Position numbers and translations under genes: made by a program
Shown here: positions 1-8,459 of the stretch, one piece after another
Numbering within the stretch: the stretch's first letter is position 1
Layout: each line of letters opens with the position of its first letter
Assembly (NCBI GenBank): GCA_963786395.1
Contig: CAWAZD010000010.1
Coordinates: 156,084-220,083, forward strand
Reading direction: 5' to 3'
From: Fen-1301 sp963786395
GTDB taxonomy: Bacteria > Bacteroidota > Ignavibacteria > Ignavibacteriales > Ignavibacteriaceae
Length of the DNA: 64,000 bases
Notes under the pieces: generated by a model
The model's input: the letters and a program-made list of their open reading frames with translations, nothing else
What the model was told of the DNA's origin: nothing
Databases searched by the model: none

Positions 1-201
1 GCAATAATATAATAACATTTATGCAGAAATGGCTCTGTCATTAGCATTACAATCATTTAACATTCCTAATATCTTTTTCTAAATTATTTTGATATGGCAT
101 GAAAATTCACATTTACCATCCAATAACTTTGAATTTGGTATTGTAAATGAATATTTTTGTTATGGTTGTCCCATCGTTCAGTGGTAAAATAATAGGTATT
201 T
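1..201. other. Leader region, no gene seen
   Basis: AT-rich sequence at the window edge before the first gene. I see no open frame, RNA gene or clear promoter. There is no strong ribosome binding site just before the ATG at 202. Confidence 0.5.
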
Positions 202-1803
202 ATGAAAATCTCCAGAAGAACATTTCTTAAAACCTCATCAATTGCAGGCACGGCAGTAGCTTTAAATGCATCCCCGATATTTGGCAGATTATTAAAACAA
301 TCTTTGGATTATTACGGCGTACACCCTTTCATTAGTGCTAATCCCGATGCTGTGTTTATATTTCGGACTAATGTGGATGTGAAAACAAACTCTGATGCAA
401 TTAGAACTACAGGACTTAATTTTGGCAGGTCTGTTTTTGTTCATATGGATCAGGGTAATGGGGCAATTCCGCTTAATTATAAAGTCGCGCTTAAACCTAA
501 TATAACTTGCCGGAATGTTTCAGACCCTAATTATACAAGATTAGGAACTATGGGTATTGTTACCGACTCCTTTTATGTTGAAGGGATTATTCAGAGCATT
601 AAAGAACTAGGGGTGCAAAGTAATAAATTCTATATCCGTGAAACTAACTGTCCCGCTGATTATGAGGGAGGCGGATATATTTCAATGGCAGCACGTACAG
701 GTGCGGATATCCGCGATCTGAGCACAAATGTTATCAATCTCGATCCTTCAGATGTACAATGGGAATCTCTCAATGGAGTGTGGTTTAATAAAATTCCTTT
801 CCTGGCTCCAATTAATTCCCCGGATACTTTTCTGGTTAATATAGCAAAACTTAAAACGCATGGCATGGGGATGACTCTTTGCGCTAAAAATATGCAAGGC
901 TCTATTGCCCATAACTATCAACAGCATTGCACAGCGTATAGCGCAAACATGAATATTCCTTCTGATGATATTCAGCCTGATGCTAAAACAGTTATCATGG
1001 CAAATTATAATCGTCATCTTTCTGATCAGATTCCACGTTGGGATCGTCCCGGTGATGATGGTGGATTATGGCAGGAAACCTGGGCTACCCGCTGCCTTGA
1101 TACAAATTCAATTACACATCCAAACTTGCATATCATTGAAGGGATTTATGGGAGGGACGGAAATTTTATTTATGGTCCCGGGGCAAACGGACTGGCAACA
1201 GACTATATGACTAATTATATTATTTTTGGTAAAAATCCTTTTCATGTTGATACAATCGGTCATTGGCTCGGTGGACACGAACCAGGAAATTTTGGATTGT
1301 TCCATATGGCAATTGAACGTGGATTGTCAACTATCCTAAATCCTTCCAAAATATCTCTTTATGAATGGCAGCTAACAGGGAATGCAAATTTAACTCCATT
1401 AGAAAGTTTTACTCGTACTCCATTAAAAACATATTATCTCCAGCGTAATTATAAAGGACAGACTGAGGACTATTGGCACCTGGTTAATGAACCATATAAT
1501 TATCCGGTTTCCGTTCGGAATAATATCCCTGACCGCCCTGAAAGTTTTGTACTTTACCAGAATTTTCCCAATCCATTCAATCCTTCCACAGCAATTCAGT
1601 TTTCAATTCCTCAGAATGGGAATGTCAGGATTGAAGTATGTGATATTACGGGAAGTGTAGTGATGAAATTGACTGACAAATATTATTTGAAAGGGACTCA
1701 TCTTGTTTCATGGAATACACATCAGTCCGTTTCAGGAATGTATTTCTATAGAATGTTTTTTAATGGGTTTACACAAACCAGGAAAATGCTGTTACTTAAA
1801 TAA
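202..1803 (+). CDS. Tat-signal DUF362-type protein with T9SS sorting domain
   Basis: The N-terminus carries a near-perfect twin-arginine motif (SRRTFLK, residues 4-10) followed by a small hydrophobic stretch, so export of a folded protein through the Tat pathway is predicted. The central part resembles DUF362 proteins, whose biochemical role is not established. From about residue 450 the protein has the type A T9SS C-terminal domain: NFPNPFNPST, then a short beta-sandwich ending in RKMLLLK. T9SS would carry it across the outer membrane and release it or anchor it at the surface. Combining a Tat signal with a T9SS tail is uncommon, because most known T9SS cargo uses Sec. The gene stands alone. 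The export calls are firm; the DUF362 assignment is moderately sure. Confidence 0.8.
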   Translation: MKISRRTFLKTSSIAGTAVALNASPIFGRLLKQSLDYYGVHPFISANPDAVFIFRTNVDVKTNSDAIRTTGLNFGRSVFVHMDQGNGAIPLNYKVALKPNITCRNVSDPNYTRLGTMGIVTDSFYVEGIIQSIKELGVQSNKFYIRETNCPADYEGGGYISMAARTGADIRDLSTNVINLDPSDVQWESLNGVWFNKIPFLAPINSPDTFLVNIAKLKTHGMGMTLCAKNMQGSIAHNYQQHCTAYSANMNIPSDDIQPDAKTVIMANYNRHLSDQIPRWDRPGDDGGLWQETWATRCLDTNSITHPNLHIIEGIYGRDGNFIYGPGANGLATDYMTNYIIFGKNPFHVDTIGHWLGGHEPGNFGLFHMAIERGLSTILNPSKISLYEWQLTGNANLTPLESFTRTPLKTYYLQRNYKGQTEDYWHLVNEPYNYPVSVRNNIPDRPESFVLYQNFPNPFNPSTAIQFSIPQNGNVRIEVCDITGSVVMKLTDKYYLKGTHLVSWNTHQSVSGMYFYRMFFNGFTQTRKMLLLK

Positions 1804-2121
1804 CAATATATTGAATCTCTAACCAAAATCGATTCTATTCTTAACATAATTCGAAGGTTCAATTCAATTATAGAAAGAACCAGACTGCTTTAGAAAACGA
1901 TGCACCGGGGGATGAGTAAAAAACGTTCACAGGATTAAAAGTATTTAGGGGAATATTTGGGTTGGAGGTAAGTAAAGTAATAGTCTGGTTAACACCCTCA
2001 ACGCAGTCATCTTGCCCAGTCCTGGTTGAGGGTATTACTTAAAAGCAATTGTTAACCATGACAAAAATAAACCATCATAGTGCCCAAGACAAAAACTTTT
2101 GTTTCTAATTCGGCAACTTTG
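1804..2121. other. Intergenic region with hairpin
   Basis: No gene is visible. A 9-bp perfect inverted repeat (ACCCTCAAC at 1994-2002 and GTTGAGGGT at 2025-2033) encloses a 22-nt loop. The 8-mer ACCAGACT at 1879-1886 is complementary to AGTCTGGT at 1982-1989. Together they could fold into one RNA structure, but no T-run follows and no known RNA family is recognised. Confidence 0.35.
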
Positions 2122-2694
2122 TTAAAAATTGTTGCTTTCTGGAAGCATTCCTTTCTGCCGGATCTTTAATATTTCCTCAAACGAATAAGCTTTGGTTGTT
2201 GCTGTGCAAATCAGGTATTGGGAACCTGCCGGCACATTCACTTTTAAGGTGTCATTATTGCCTGTAGGTGAAACAAATACTTCCCCGGCACTTCTTATAG
2301 TTCCATTATAGTTTATTATACCTGAAATGACATATACAAAGTGAATTGATTTTGGTGGTACAGACAAGCGAACGTTGGGAATAGTAAATTCATCAAGTGC
2401 ATATACAGTATAAACAAATAATCTTCCGGTTGCATCTTCAAATTGAGGACGGACGATTGTATATTTATCAATAATGGGTTTAAAATCAGATCTACCGTCA
2501 TTTTTTTCGAATAGATCACCGGGATGTAATTCAAGAGCTTTGGCACAAAGTAAAATTTGACTATACCTGATCTCCTGCGTTCCACTTAGTAATTTAGATA
2601 CAATAGATTTTGATAAACCCGTTTTTTTACAAAGCTGAGATTGAGTCATATTCCGCGAAACTAAAAGTTCAGTAAGTAAATTGGCAAATACCAT
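2122..2694 (-). CDS. XRE-family regulator with C-terminal cupin-like domain
   Basis: Residues 1-60 form a lambda-repressor-type helix-turn-helix (TQSQLCKKTGLSKSIVSKLLSG). Residues 75-185 look like a small beta-barrel of the cupin type (IHFVYVISGIINYNGT, then GEVFVSPTGNNDTLKV). This architecture is known from transcription factors that sense a small ligand through the cupin. The ligand and target genes cannot be read from the sequence. A second small XRE gene lies 73 bp away on the downstream-template side in the same direction, so the two may be co-transcribed or may regulate each other. Confidence 0.75.
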   Translation of the reverse strand: MVFANLLTELLVSRNMTQSQLCKKTGLSKSIVSKLLSGTQEIRYSQILLCAKALELHPGDLFEKNDGRSDFKPIIDKYTIVRPQFEDATGRLFVYTVYALDEFTIPNVRLSVPPKSIHFVYVISGIINYNGTIRSAGEVFVSPTGNNDTLKVNVPAGSQYLICTATTKAYSFEEILKIRQKGMLPESNNF

Positions 2695-2767
2695 TCATCC
2701 TCCATCTATTTCCAAATTGAAAATATAAAGAGACAGGATAGTTTGAGTTGTGATTAACGTTGTATAA

Positions 2768-2968
2768 TTAAATATTCTTAAGTAGGTCCATAATGCTAAC
2801 TTTAAGAGCTTTGCTAATGATTATGAGATCAGAAAGTTTGGGATCTTTGTTTCCACCCAGTAGTTTTGAGATTTTGCTGGTAGAAAAATGCGTTAGACGA
2901 GATAAGTCCACCTGTTGGATATCGCGTTCCTGCATCAATTTTTTCAAATTCATTGCGAATGACTCCAT
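2768..2968 (-). CDS. Small XRE-family DNA-binding protein
   Basis: This 66-aa protein is little more than one helix-turn-helix (ERDIQQVDLSRLTHFSTSKISKLLGG), typical of Cro/CI-like regulators. It has no sensor domain. It lies upstream of, and in the same orientation as, the larger XRE-cupin gene, and the two HTH regions are similar (SKISKLLGG and SKSIVSKLLSG). That suggests related or competing DNA targets. It is not paired with an obvious toxin gene, so a toxin-antitoxin role is unsupported. Confidence 0.7.
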   Translation of the reverse strand: MESFAMNLKKLMQERDIQQVDLSRLTHFSTSKISKLLGGNKDPKLSDLIIISKALKVSIMDLLKNI

Positions 2969-3110
2969 TCGGCATCTCCTATTGTAATTAGGCCGCCGGC
3001 CCGAAGGATCACTGATGATCCATGGACTATAATAATCAATTCTTTGTACTAAGACAAGAGCCCGATATCATAAAAATAGTGTCAATCAAATTATTATTTC
3101 ATGAGTATTC

Positions 3111-3620
3111 TTAAGTTATATTGCTAAAACGAGTTTCAACTTTACAGGGATTAGAAATAGTCTGTAAAACCACACAGTATCTTTCTGTTAACTGAATTAG
3201 TTTTTGAAGCTGTTCTTCGCTGGCATTTGTTTCGAGATCAAAACTCAGGCGTATTTTCATAAAGCCAACAGGGATTTCTTTAGAAACTCCCAATGTGCCT
3301 CTGAAATCTAAATCGCCTTCTGCTTTTACAATTCCATTTTTAACTTCAATACCTATCGAAGTAGCTACTGCACTTAAAGTAACACCAGCACAAGCTACTA
3401 ATGCTTCCAGAAGCATATCTCCCGAACATGCAAGCATTCCGGTACCACCGGTTGCCTTATGCAATCCAGCCTCTCTTAATGCTTTGCCTGTTTCAACCTT
3501 GCAGGAAACGTTTTCACCCAATATTCCAGTTGCCCTCAGTGTAATTAATGCAAATCCAGGATTAACACGATACTGTTCTTTAATAGGGGTTTGTATTAAA
3601 CGTAATTCTTCTGCTTTCAT
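3111..3620 (-). CDS. OsmC family protein
   Basis: The 169-aa protein has the OsmC/Ohr fold signature. The first conserved cysteine lies in the helix LLEALVACAGVTLSAVA and the second in LTERYCVV. Members with both cysteines reduce organic or fatty-acid hydroperoxides through a thiol peroxidase cycle; others remain uncharacterised. The protein is cytoplasmic with no signal peptide. It is transcribed toward the XRE genes and away from the 3833 gene. Ohr and OsmC subfamilies cannot be separated by eye. Confidence 0.8.
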   Translation of the reverse strand: MKAEELRLIQTPIKEQYRVNPGFALITLRATGILGENVSCKVETGKALREAGLHKATGGTGMLACSGDMLLEALVACAGVTLSAVATSIGIEVKNGIVKAEGDLDFRGTLGVSKEIPVGFMKIRLSFDLETNASEEQLQKLIQLTERYCVVLQTISNPCKVETRFSNIT

Positions 3621-3832
3621 ATTATATATTTATTAATACTCAAAAATATTTAGAAAAGATACTAAATGTTATGAGTAGAATTACAAGGTTATGTAAAATC
3701 AAACCCAATCAGAGAGCATCAAAGAGGATTTTATATTTTTTATTATGTTATAGTTTAAAAATTATTATTTATATTAACACCACATTTTTTTAACATTACT
3801 ACATCAATTAATTTAATTATAGGAGACATAAT

Positions 3833-4492
3833 ATGGTAGATGAAATGGAAATGAGTTTGCGCCCGGTTGATACACCTATGCCGCTATTCCCTTCGAAAGT
3901 TATTACTCTTAAAGACGGCCAGAAGATGGTTATGCGTCAGATAGGAAGAGAAGAAACAGCTCTTCTTTTACCTCACGTTGAACCATTGATCCATCTTAAC
4001 AGAGATTTTTATAATATAGTTGCTTCACGTTTATATTCAGAACTTCTTGGATACGTAACATACCGTGTTCAGGACGAATATGTTATAATTGGTCAGATTG
4101 ATGGTGAGCTAGCTGCAATCGTTAACGGCAGAACAATAAATCCAAAGGTTGGACTTTCTTACCATACATTTACACTAAAACGCGGATTAAGAGTAGGTGC
4201 TCTTGGATTTGCTACAAAGATGGAATATCATTTTGATTTTCTTAATCATGAAGAAGTGTTAGTAGTTGCAGAATCCCCAATAGGATTCAGAAGATGGATG
4301 GAAGAATATAAACTAGTTCAGAGATTTGAAATTCCTCACGAATTAGGCGGCTGTCCTTCATGGGCATTAACAAAAGAACTTTACAATAACGTAAAGGGAA
4401 CATTGGTTCAGGGAGTACGTCCTGTTCCTGCAGATCTTCTTGCAAAGGCAGAAGCTGGAATTCTTGCTCCTAAGGATCCTCCTAAACCTTAA
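3833..4492 (+). CDS. Conserved-looking protein, possibly GNAT-like
   Basis: The 219-aa soluble protein has a strong ribosome binding site (AGGAGA six bases before the ATG) and a strong terminator just after it, so it is a real, monocistronic and probably well-expressed gene. I do not recognise the family with certainty. The stretch ITLKDGQKMVMRQIGREETALL resembles the start of GNAT acetyltransferases, and LRVGALGFATKMEY...EEVLVVAESPIGFRRWMEEYKL could be the acetyl-CoA-binding strand-helix followed by the family's usual end. No clear pyrophosphate loop (Q/RxxGxG/A) is visible, so this is only a suggestion. The C-terminus is proline-rich (PKDPPKP). Confidence 0.65.
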   Translation: MVDEMEMSLRPVDTPMPLFPSKVITLKDGQKMVMRQIGREETALLLPHVEPLIHLNRDFYNIVASRLYSELLGYVTYRVQDEYVIIGQIDGELAAIVNGRTINPKVGLSYHTFTLKRGLRVGALGFATKMEYHFDFLNHEEVLVVAESPIGFRRWMEEYKLVQRFEIPHELGGCPSWALTKELYNNVKGTLVQGVRPVPADLLAKAEAGILAPKDPPKP

Positions 4493-4527
4493 TGCTAATG
4501 ATAGTCTGAACAGACATTGGTAATTAG

Positions 4528-4555
4528 AAAGGGCTGGATTTATCCAGCCCTTTTT
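4528..4555 (+). terminator. Rho-independent terminator
   Basis: GGGCTGGAT at 4531-4539 pairs with ATCCAGCCC at 4542-4550 in a GC-rich stem, followed by five Ts (4551-4555). It lies 36 bp after the stop of the 3833 gene and should end its transcript. Confidence 0.9.
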
Positions 4556-4583
4556 ATATAATCAGGTTAAGCATCACTGAAGA

Positions 4584-5084
4584 TTATTGCTTCATTGGGA
4601 CCGTAGCCTGGTGGTGGATCATCAGCCATTTGCCATCTTTCTTAAGAAAAATATTTGTGGCTCCTGCTGTAAGTTTAACTTTCTTATCTCCCTGTTGCGC
4701 TTCAAATTCTTCGGTACTCAGCACCCATGCTACATTACCTTCAACATGAACTTTAGGATGCATCGGCATAATATTTACTTTATTATATACCTTAAATACA
4801 TCAGAAAAAGTTTTTCTTACTCCGTCCCATCCTATGGTGGCTTCTTTGTCCATAGGATGTATAGCACTTACAAAAGAACTGTGAGACCAAACTTCATCCA
4901 TTTTGCTTATATCTTCAGATTTAAAAGCATTATAAAAAGATTGGTTGCTGGCTAATACCATGTCTTTATCTGACATCTTCTGTGCATATAAACTCTGGAA
5001 TCCATTTATTACAATAGCTAAACACAAGATCATAAATATATTAAGCGTAGCAGAAACATGTTTCATAGAATCTATCTCCTTCAT
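4584..5084 (-). CDS. Secreted NTF2-like (SnoaL/DUF4440-type) protein
   Basis: The 166-aa protein starts with a hydrophobic signal region (IFMILCLAIVINGFQSLYAQ). The true start may be the second ATG (MKHVSATL, at 5066). The mature part is a cone-shaped NTF2-like fold of the kind labelled SnoaL_3 or DUF4440: FYNAFKSEDISKMDEVWSH, then WDGVRKTFSDVF, ending in GKWLMIHHQATVP. Such domains bind or transform small molecules, but the substrate is not inferable. Export to the periplasm is likely. The gene converges on the 3833 gene's terminator. Confidence 0.75.
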   Translation of the reverse strand: MKEIDSMKHVSATLNIFMILCLAIVINGFQSLYAQKMSDKDMVLASNQSFYNAFKSEDISKMDEVWSHSSFVSAIHPMDKEATIGWDGVRKTFSDVFKVYNKVNIMPMHPKVHVEGNVAWVLSTEEFEAQQGDKKVKLTAGATNIFLKKDGKWLMIHHQATVPMKQ

Positions 5085-5170
5085 TATTGATTAACTTATA
5101 ATTAAATGTTGATGATTGAATTTAGAATCTAATTTCAGGTTTTATAGTGCCTAAAAACACGATAGGGTGA

Positions 5171-5848
5171 ATGTTAAATGTGGTAAATGATAATATCAAT
5201 GACTATTTTAATGGAAATAAATTTAATGATATGAAAAGAGTTCGGTCATTCCTCGTTTTAGTAGGAATTGTTTATATTTTGTTAAGCATGGTCTATAGTC
5301 CGGAAATGCCTGGACAGGATTTAGTATGTAATTACTGCAAGGCGGTAATAAAAGGTAATTTCCTTGTTGTGGATGGTAAATATTATCATCCTGAACATTT
5401 CATTTGTGCAAAGTGTGGCAAACAAATCAAAGGATCGTATCAGGAAAGGGACGGGAGATATTATCATCCTAACTGTGAAGCTTTAGTTTCAGGATTAATC
5501 TGCGCCTATTGTAATAAAGTAATTACTGGTGATTATATTACAAGTTCGGGGAAAGTATATCATCCGGATTGCTACCATAATAATGTAGTTCCAAGATGTT
5601 CAGTATGTCTGCAGCCCTTATCAGGTGAATATAAAATCGATATTTATGGAAATAAATTTCATGCTATTCATACTTCAGAACTAAACAAGTGTGATAATTG
5701 CGGAAGACTGATATGTAAAGAATTAACCGGAGGTGGAATCAGTTATGGGGATGGCAGGCATATCTGTAATATTTGTTATAAAAAAGCTGTGTTCACTGAA
5801 AGAGATATTAATGGATTAACTGCAAAAGGTAAAGTTCAAGTTAATTGA
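5171..5848 (+). CDS. LIM-domain protein, N-terminal part of a split DA1-like protein
   Basis: After a hydrophobic segment (residues 25-43; the second ATG at 5231 gives a cleaner signal or anchor start) there are repeated zinc-binding LIM-type units: CNYCK...H..H..CAKC, then HPNCE...CAYC...HPDC, then CSVC...HAIH, and finally CDNCGRLIC...HICNIC. LIM domains are zinc modules that bind other proteins. They are common in eukaryotes and sparse in bacteria. The open frame ends at 5848, but the peptidase part of a plant-DA1-type protein continues in the next frame (5849-6320). Removing one base from the A4 run at 5824-5827 joins them. It is either one broken gene or an assembly error. Confidence 0.75.
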   Translation: MLNVVNDNINDYFNGNKFNDMKRVRSFLVLVGIVYILLSMVYSPEMPGQDLVCNYCKAVIKGNFLVVDGKYYHPEHFICAKCGKQIKGSYQERDGRYYHPNCEALVSGLICAYCNKVITGDYITSSGKVYHPDCYHNNVVPRCSVCLQPLSGEYKIDIYGNKFHAIHTSELNKCDNCGRLICKELTGGGISYGDGRHICNICYKKAVFTERDINGLTAKGKVQVN

Positions 5849-6320
5849 TTTTGGGCTCGAATTTAATGATGACAACATAACTATTAAGGGTGTTAATATT
5901 AATGAACTTAAAAGAGTTGCAGGATCTGAATATTTCAGTGAGCTGGAAGGGTTCTGCAGTTCTGATGCGAGCAGTGAGTATATAAACGGAAAGCTTCAGA
6001 GAAAAAGTTTCACTCATAAAATCTATGTACTAGACGGAATCCCGGCAATTAATCTTGAAGCCATAATTGCCCATGAACTTATGCACGCATGGACATTTCA
6101 AAGCACAAAAAATGATATACCCTCAGATGTAAGTGAAGGAAGTTGCAATTTTATTTCCTACTTATACCTGCAATCTGAGACTAATCCGGATGTACAATTT
6201 ATTCTTAAAAGGATGGAGCAAAACCCAGATCCGGTTTATGGAAAAGGGTACCTGAAAATTAAGGATAGATTCGGCTCTAAACCACTAAGCTCGCTTCTGG
6301 ATTACTTAAAGAAATTTTAA
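5849..6320 (+). pseudogene. DA1-like metallopeptidase domain, C-terminal part (frameshifted)
   Basis: This is the continuation of the LIM protein in another frame. It has a zinc-peptidase motif HELMHAW (codons starting near 6072), close to the HEMMHAW motif of plant DA1 peptidases, and the same following layout (a glutamate within VSEGSCNFISYLYL). DA1 enzymes cut ubiquitin-pathway proteins in plants; the bacterial substrate is unknown. The only in-frame ATG here (6081) lies inside the HELMH motif, so the fragment cannot be made independently as an active enzyme. Confidence 0.7.
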
Positions 6321-6357
6321 TATTATTGTTATCCCCATACTGGAAACGAAGCGATAA

Positions 6358-6393
6358 TTCTCCTTCTCTTCTTGCCTAAAAAGTAAGGAGAAA
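6358..6393. other. Hairpin between converging genes
   Basis: TTCTCCTT near 6358 and AAGGAGAA near 6386 form an inverted repeat between the DA1-like gene and the pirin gene. It may act as a weak bidirectional terminator. No clear T-run is present. Confidence 0.35.
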
Positions 6394-6399
6394 TGTATT

Positions 6400-7143
6400 T
6401 TACCCGTTGTCTTCACCAGTAAGTGGGAAGTTCATAGGTACATCCATAAGCAGGATTTCGCTTTTATCAGATTCAGACTTAATTGATACAGAATCTTTAT
6501 ATTGAATTCCGACCGCATCCCTTCGGAGAAGACTATCTCCATCAATATTAAATTTCCCTTCAAGAACGAAGCAGAACAATCCGTTATCTGAGGACTTTAT
6601 TTTGTAATCAGTTTGTGTTCCTTTATCGAATTGTCCCAAGTAGAACCAGGCATTCTGATAAATCCAGACACCTTCATCGTCCGGGTTAGGGGAAACAATC
6701 TGCTGTAGTTTGTTGACTTTGTCACTGGGGTCAAGTGTAATCTGATCATATCTTGGAATCACGTTTATTTTATTTGGAAAGACCCAGATCTGGAGGAATT
6801 TTCCTTCCTTATCTTTATTTCTGTTGTATTCGCTGTGAAAAATTCCGGTGCCAGCACTCATCACCTGGATGTCACCTTCATTAATAACCTGAAGATTTCC
6901 CATACTGTCTTTATGTTCAAGCGCTCCTTTAAGGGGGATGCTGATTATTTCCATATTATCGTGAGGATGCCTGCCGAAGCCTGTCCCGGCAGCTATTGTG
7001 TCATCATTAAGAACACGAAGTGCGCCGAACTGTATTCTTTCAGGGTTATAATAATCGGCAAAACTGAAAGTATGATAAGTATCTAACCATCCATGATCTT
7101 CGTGACCGCGGGTTTGAGCTTTATAAATCGTTCTTTTAGACAT
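6400..7143 (-). CDS. Pirin family protein (YhhW/quercetinase type)
   Basis: The 247-aa bicupin protein begins with the typical pirin segment (GHEDHGWLDTYHTFSF). Metal ligands are visible in GRHPHDNMEI and in FHSEYN, matching the two-His, His and Glu pattern of pirins. Relatives include E. coli YhhW, which opens flavonoids such as quercetin, and nuclear pirins in eukaryotes. The physiological substrate is not evident here. The length matches the YhhW subgroup. The protein is cytoplasmic and the gene is monocistronic. Confidence 0.85.
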   Translation of the reverse strand: MSKRTIYKAQTRGHEDHGWLDTYHTFSFADYYNPERIQFGALRVLNDDTIAAGTGFGRHPHDNMEIISIPLKGALEHKDSMGNLQVINEGDIQVMSAGTGIFHSEYNRNKDKEGKFLQIWVFPNKINVIPRYDQITLDPSDKVNKLQQIVSPNPDDEGVWIYQNAWFYLGQFDKGTQTDYKIKSSDNGLFCFVLEGKFNIDGDSLLRRDAVGIQYKDSVSIKSESDKSEILLMDVPMNFPLTGEDNG

Positions 7144-7613
7144 TGATAATTCTCTTTACTAATGATTATACATGTTAATTTAAGAGGGAATAGTATGGAA
7201 ATGACGTGTTATAAAACAAGGAGCAAAAACGGTGGGGTAATGGATTATTGGAGTAATGGATTGTTGGAGTTATGGATTATTTGGGAAATGGATTATTGGA
7301 GTAATGGATTATTGGAGTAATTGATCATTGGAATAATGGATTATCTATGGAACTAGTATGGAAGGTCTCCGGGTAATAGGTAATCAGGATGAAAACAGGA
7401 TTCTTTCAGGGTTATTTCAGGGTGGTTATTTGAACAATAAATCTAAAGATTCAATTACAGGGAATCCCCCCTAATATTTAATACACCCTTTTTTCCGTTT
7501 TTGATCATTTTTTGCTGAGATTTTATCTGGATATTAATTAAGTTAGAGCCGGGTAAATTTCTTTAAAGGATTATCCTTAAATATGCACATTATGTTAATT
7601 AAGCAGACAAATC
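7144..7613. other. 470-bp intergenic region with minisatellite
   Basis: No gene is seen. The left half holds a degenerate 16-bp tandem repeat (7235-7346). The rest is unremarkable AT-rich sequence leading to the MBL-fold gene. Confidence 0.6.
7235..7346. repeat. 16-bp tandem repeat, about seven units
   Basis: Units of consensus GAGTAATGGATTATTG run head to tail from 7235: 16, 16, 17, 15, 16, 16 and 16 bp. The third and fourth units have compensating +1 and -1 lengths, and the last two are the most diverged. The sequence is non-coding. Confidence 0.85.
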
Positions 7614-8453
7614 ATGACAATTATAGACGAGAATAACCCTTTACTGATTCAATCATTTGGAAGTTCAAGCGCAGGTAACTGTACGATTATTCAGAGTAAT
7701 CAAGCAGCGATAATAATAGATTTCGGTTTTTACCCATCTATGATTAAAGCGAATCTTGAAAAGTCCGGGAAGAAAATTTCTGATCTTTCAGGCGCACTCA
7801 TTACGCATACACACACAGATCATATAAACCGGTACACTTTAAAGACCTTAATAGAGAATAAAGTACCGGTATACTGCCATGAAGATCTTATAGATGTAAT
7901 TTTCAGGAAATTCCAGACTGTTTTAGAACCAGGTGACCAAAATAACTTCAAACCGTTTAACGGAAAGGATTTCAGTATCGGTTCATTTGATTTACATGCT
8001 TTTAAAGTACCTCATGATTCGGAAGGCGGATGTTATGGATTTAATGTATTTCGGGACAGTGAATCCGGAAAAAAGAAAATATCTGTTTCTACTGATATGG
8101 GATTTCCCGAGCCTCCCCTCATAAATGATTTTACAAATTCAGATGTCATTGTAATTGAATCAAACCATGACACGGAAATGCTTGAAAAATCAAACCGTCC
8201 ATATTTTCTGAAGAAACGAATAAGAGAAATCGGTCACTTATCAAATGATCAATGCGCTCAGTTCCTGGTAGATATATTTAATAATTCAGATTTCCTGCCG
8301 GATTCAGTAATGTTAGCTCATATAAGTCAGCAATGCAATACAAACGAACTTGCAGAAGGATGCACGCGGAAGGCGCTTGAATTAAATAACTTTAAGGTTA
8401 ATGTAGTGCAGACATTTAAGGATAAACCAAGCCCTGCGATTAAAATATATTAG
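7614..8453 (+). CDS. MBL-fold metallo-hydrolase (YycJ/WalJ-like)
   Basis: The protein has the metallo-beta-lactamase fold with the signature THTHTDHI (residues 62-69) and the early GSSSAGNC motif seen in YycJ/WalJ-type proteins. Later metal ligands are likely in VPHDSEGG, STDMGF and ESNHD. YycJ-like enzymes are proposed nucleases. The next gene, a DNA helicase, begins right after the stop codon, so a shared role in DNA metabolism is plausible but inferred. No signal peptide is present. Confidence 0.8.
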   Translation: MTIIDENNPLLIQSFGSSSAGNCTIIQSNQAAIIIDFGFYPSMIKANLEKSGKKISDLSGALITHTHTDHINRYTLKTLIENKVPVYCHEDLIDVIFRKFQTVLEPGDQNNFKPFNGKDFSIGSFDLHAFKVPHDSEGGCYGFNVFRDSESGKKKISVSTDMGFPEPPLINDFTNSDVIVIESNHDTEMLEKSNRPYFLKKRIREIGHLSNDQCAQFLVDIFNNSDFLPDSVMLAHISQQCNTNELAEGCTRKALELNNFKVNVVQTFKDKPSPAIKIY

Positions 8454-8459
8454 TCAGGA

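Noticed and set aside
2122..2968. Toxin-antitoxin pair with the two XRE genes
   Set aside because: Both are DNA-binding proteins; the longer one has a cupin domain and neither resembles a toxin.
5171..6320. Eukaryotic contamination, because of the LIM domains
   Set aside because: The gene is flanked by bacterial genes on both sides with the same base composition and has no introns; bacterial LIM/DA1 proteins exist.
7235..7346. CRISPR array
   Set aside because: Units are head to tail with no spacers and no cas genes are in the window; it is a simple minisatellite. The same applies to the arrays at 45.8 and 56.9 kb.
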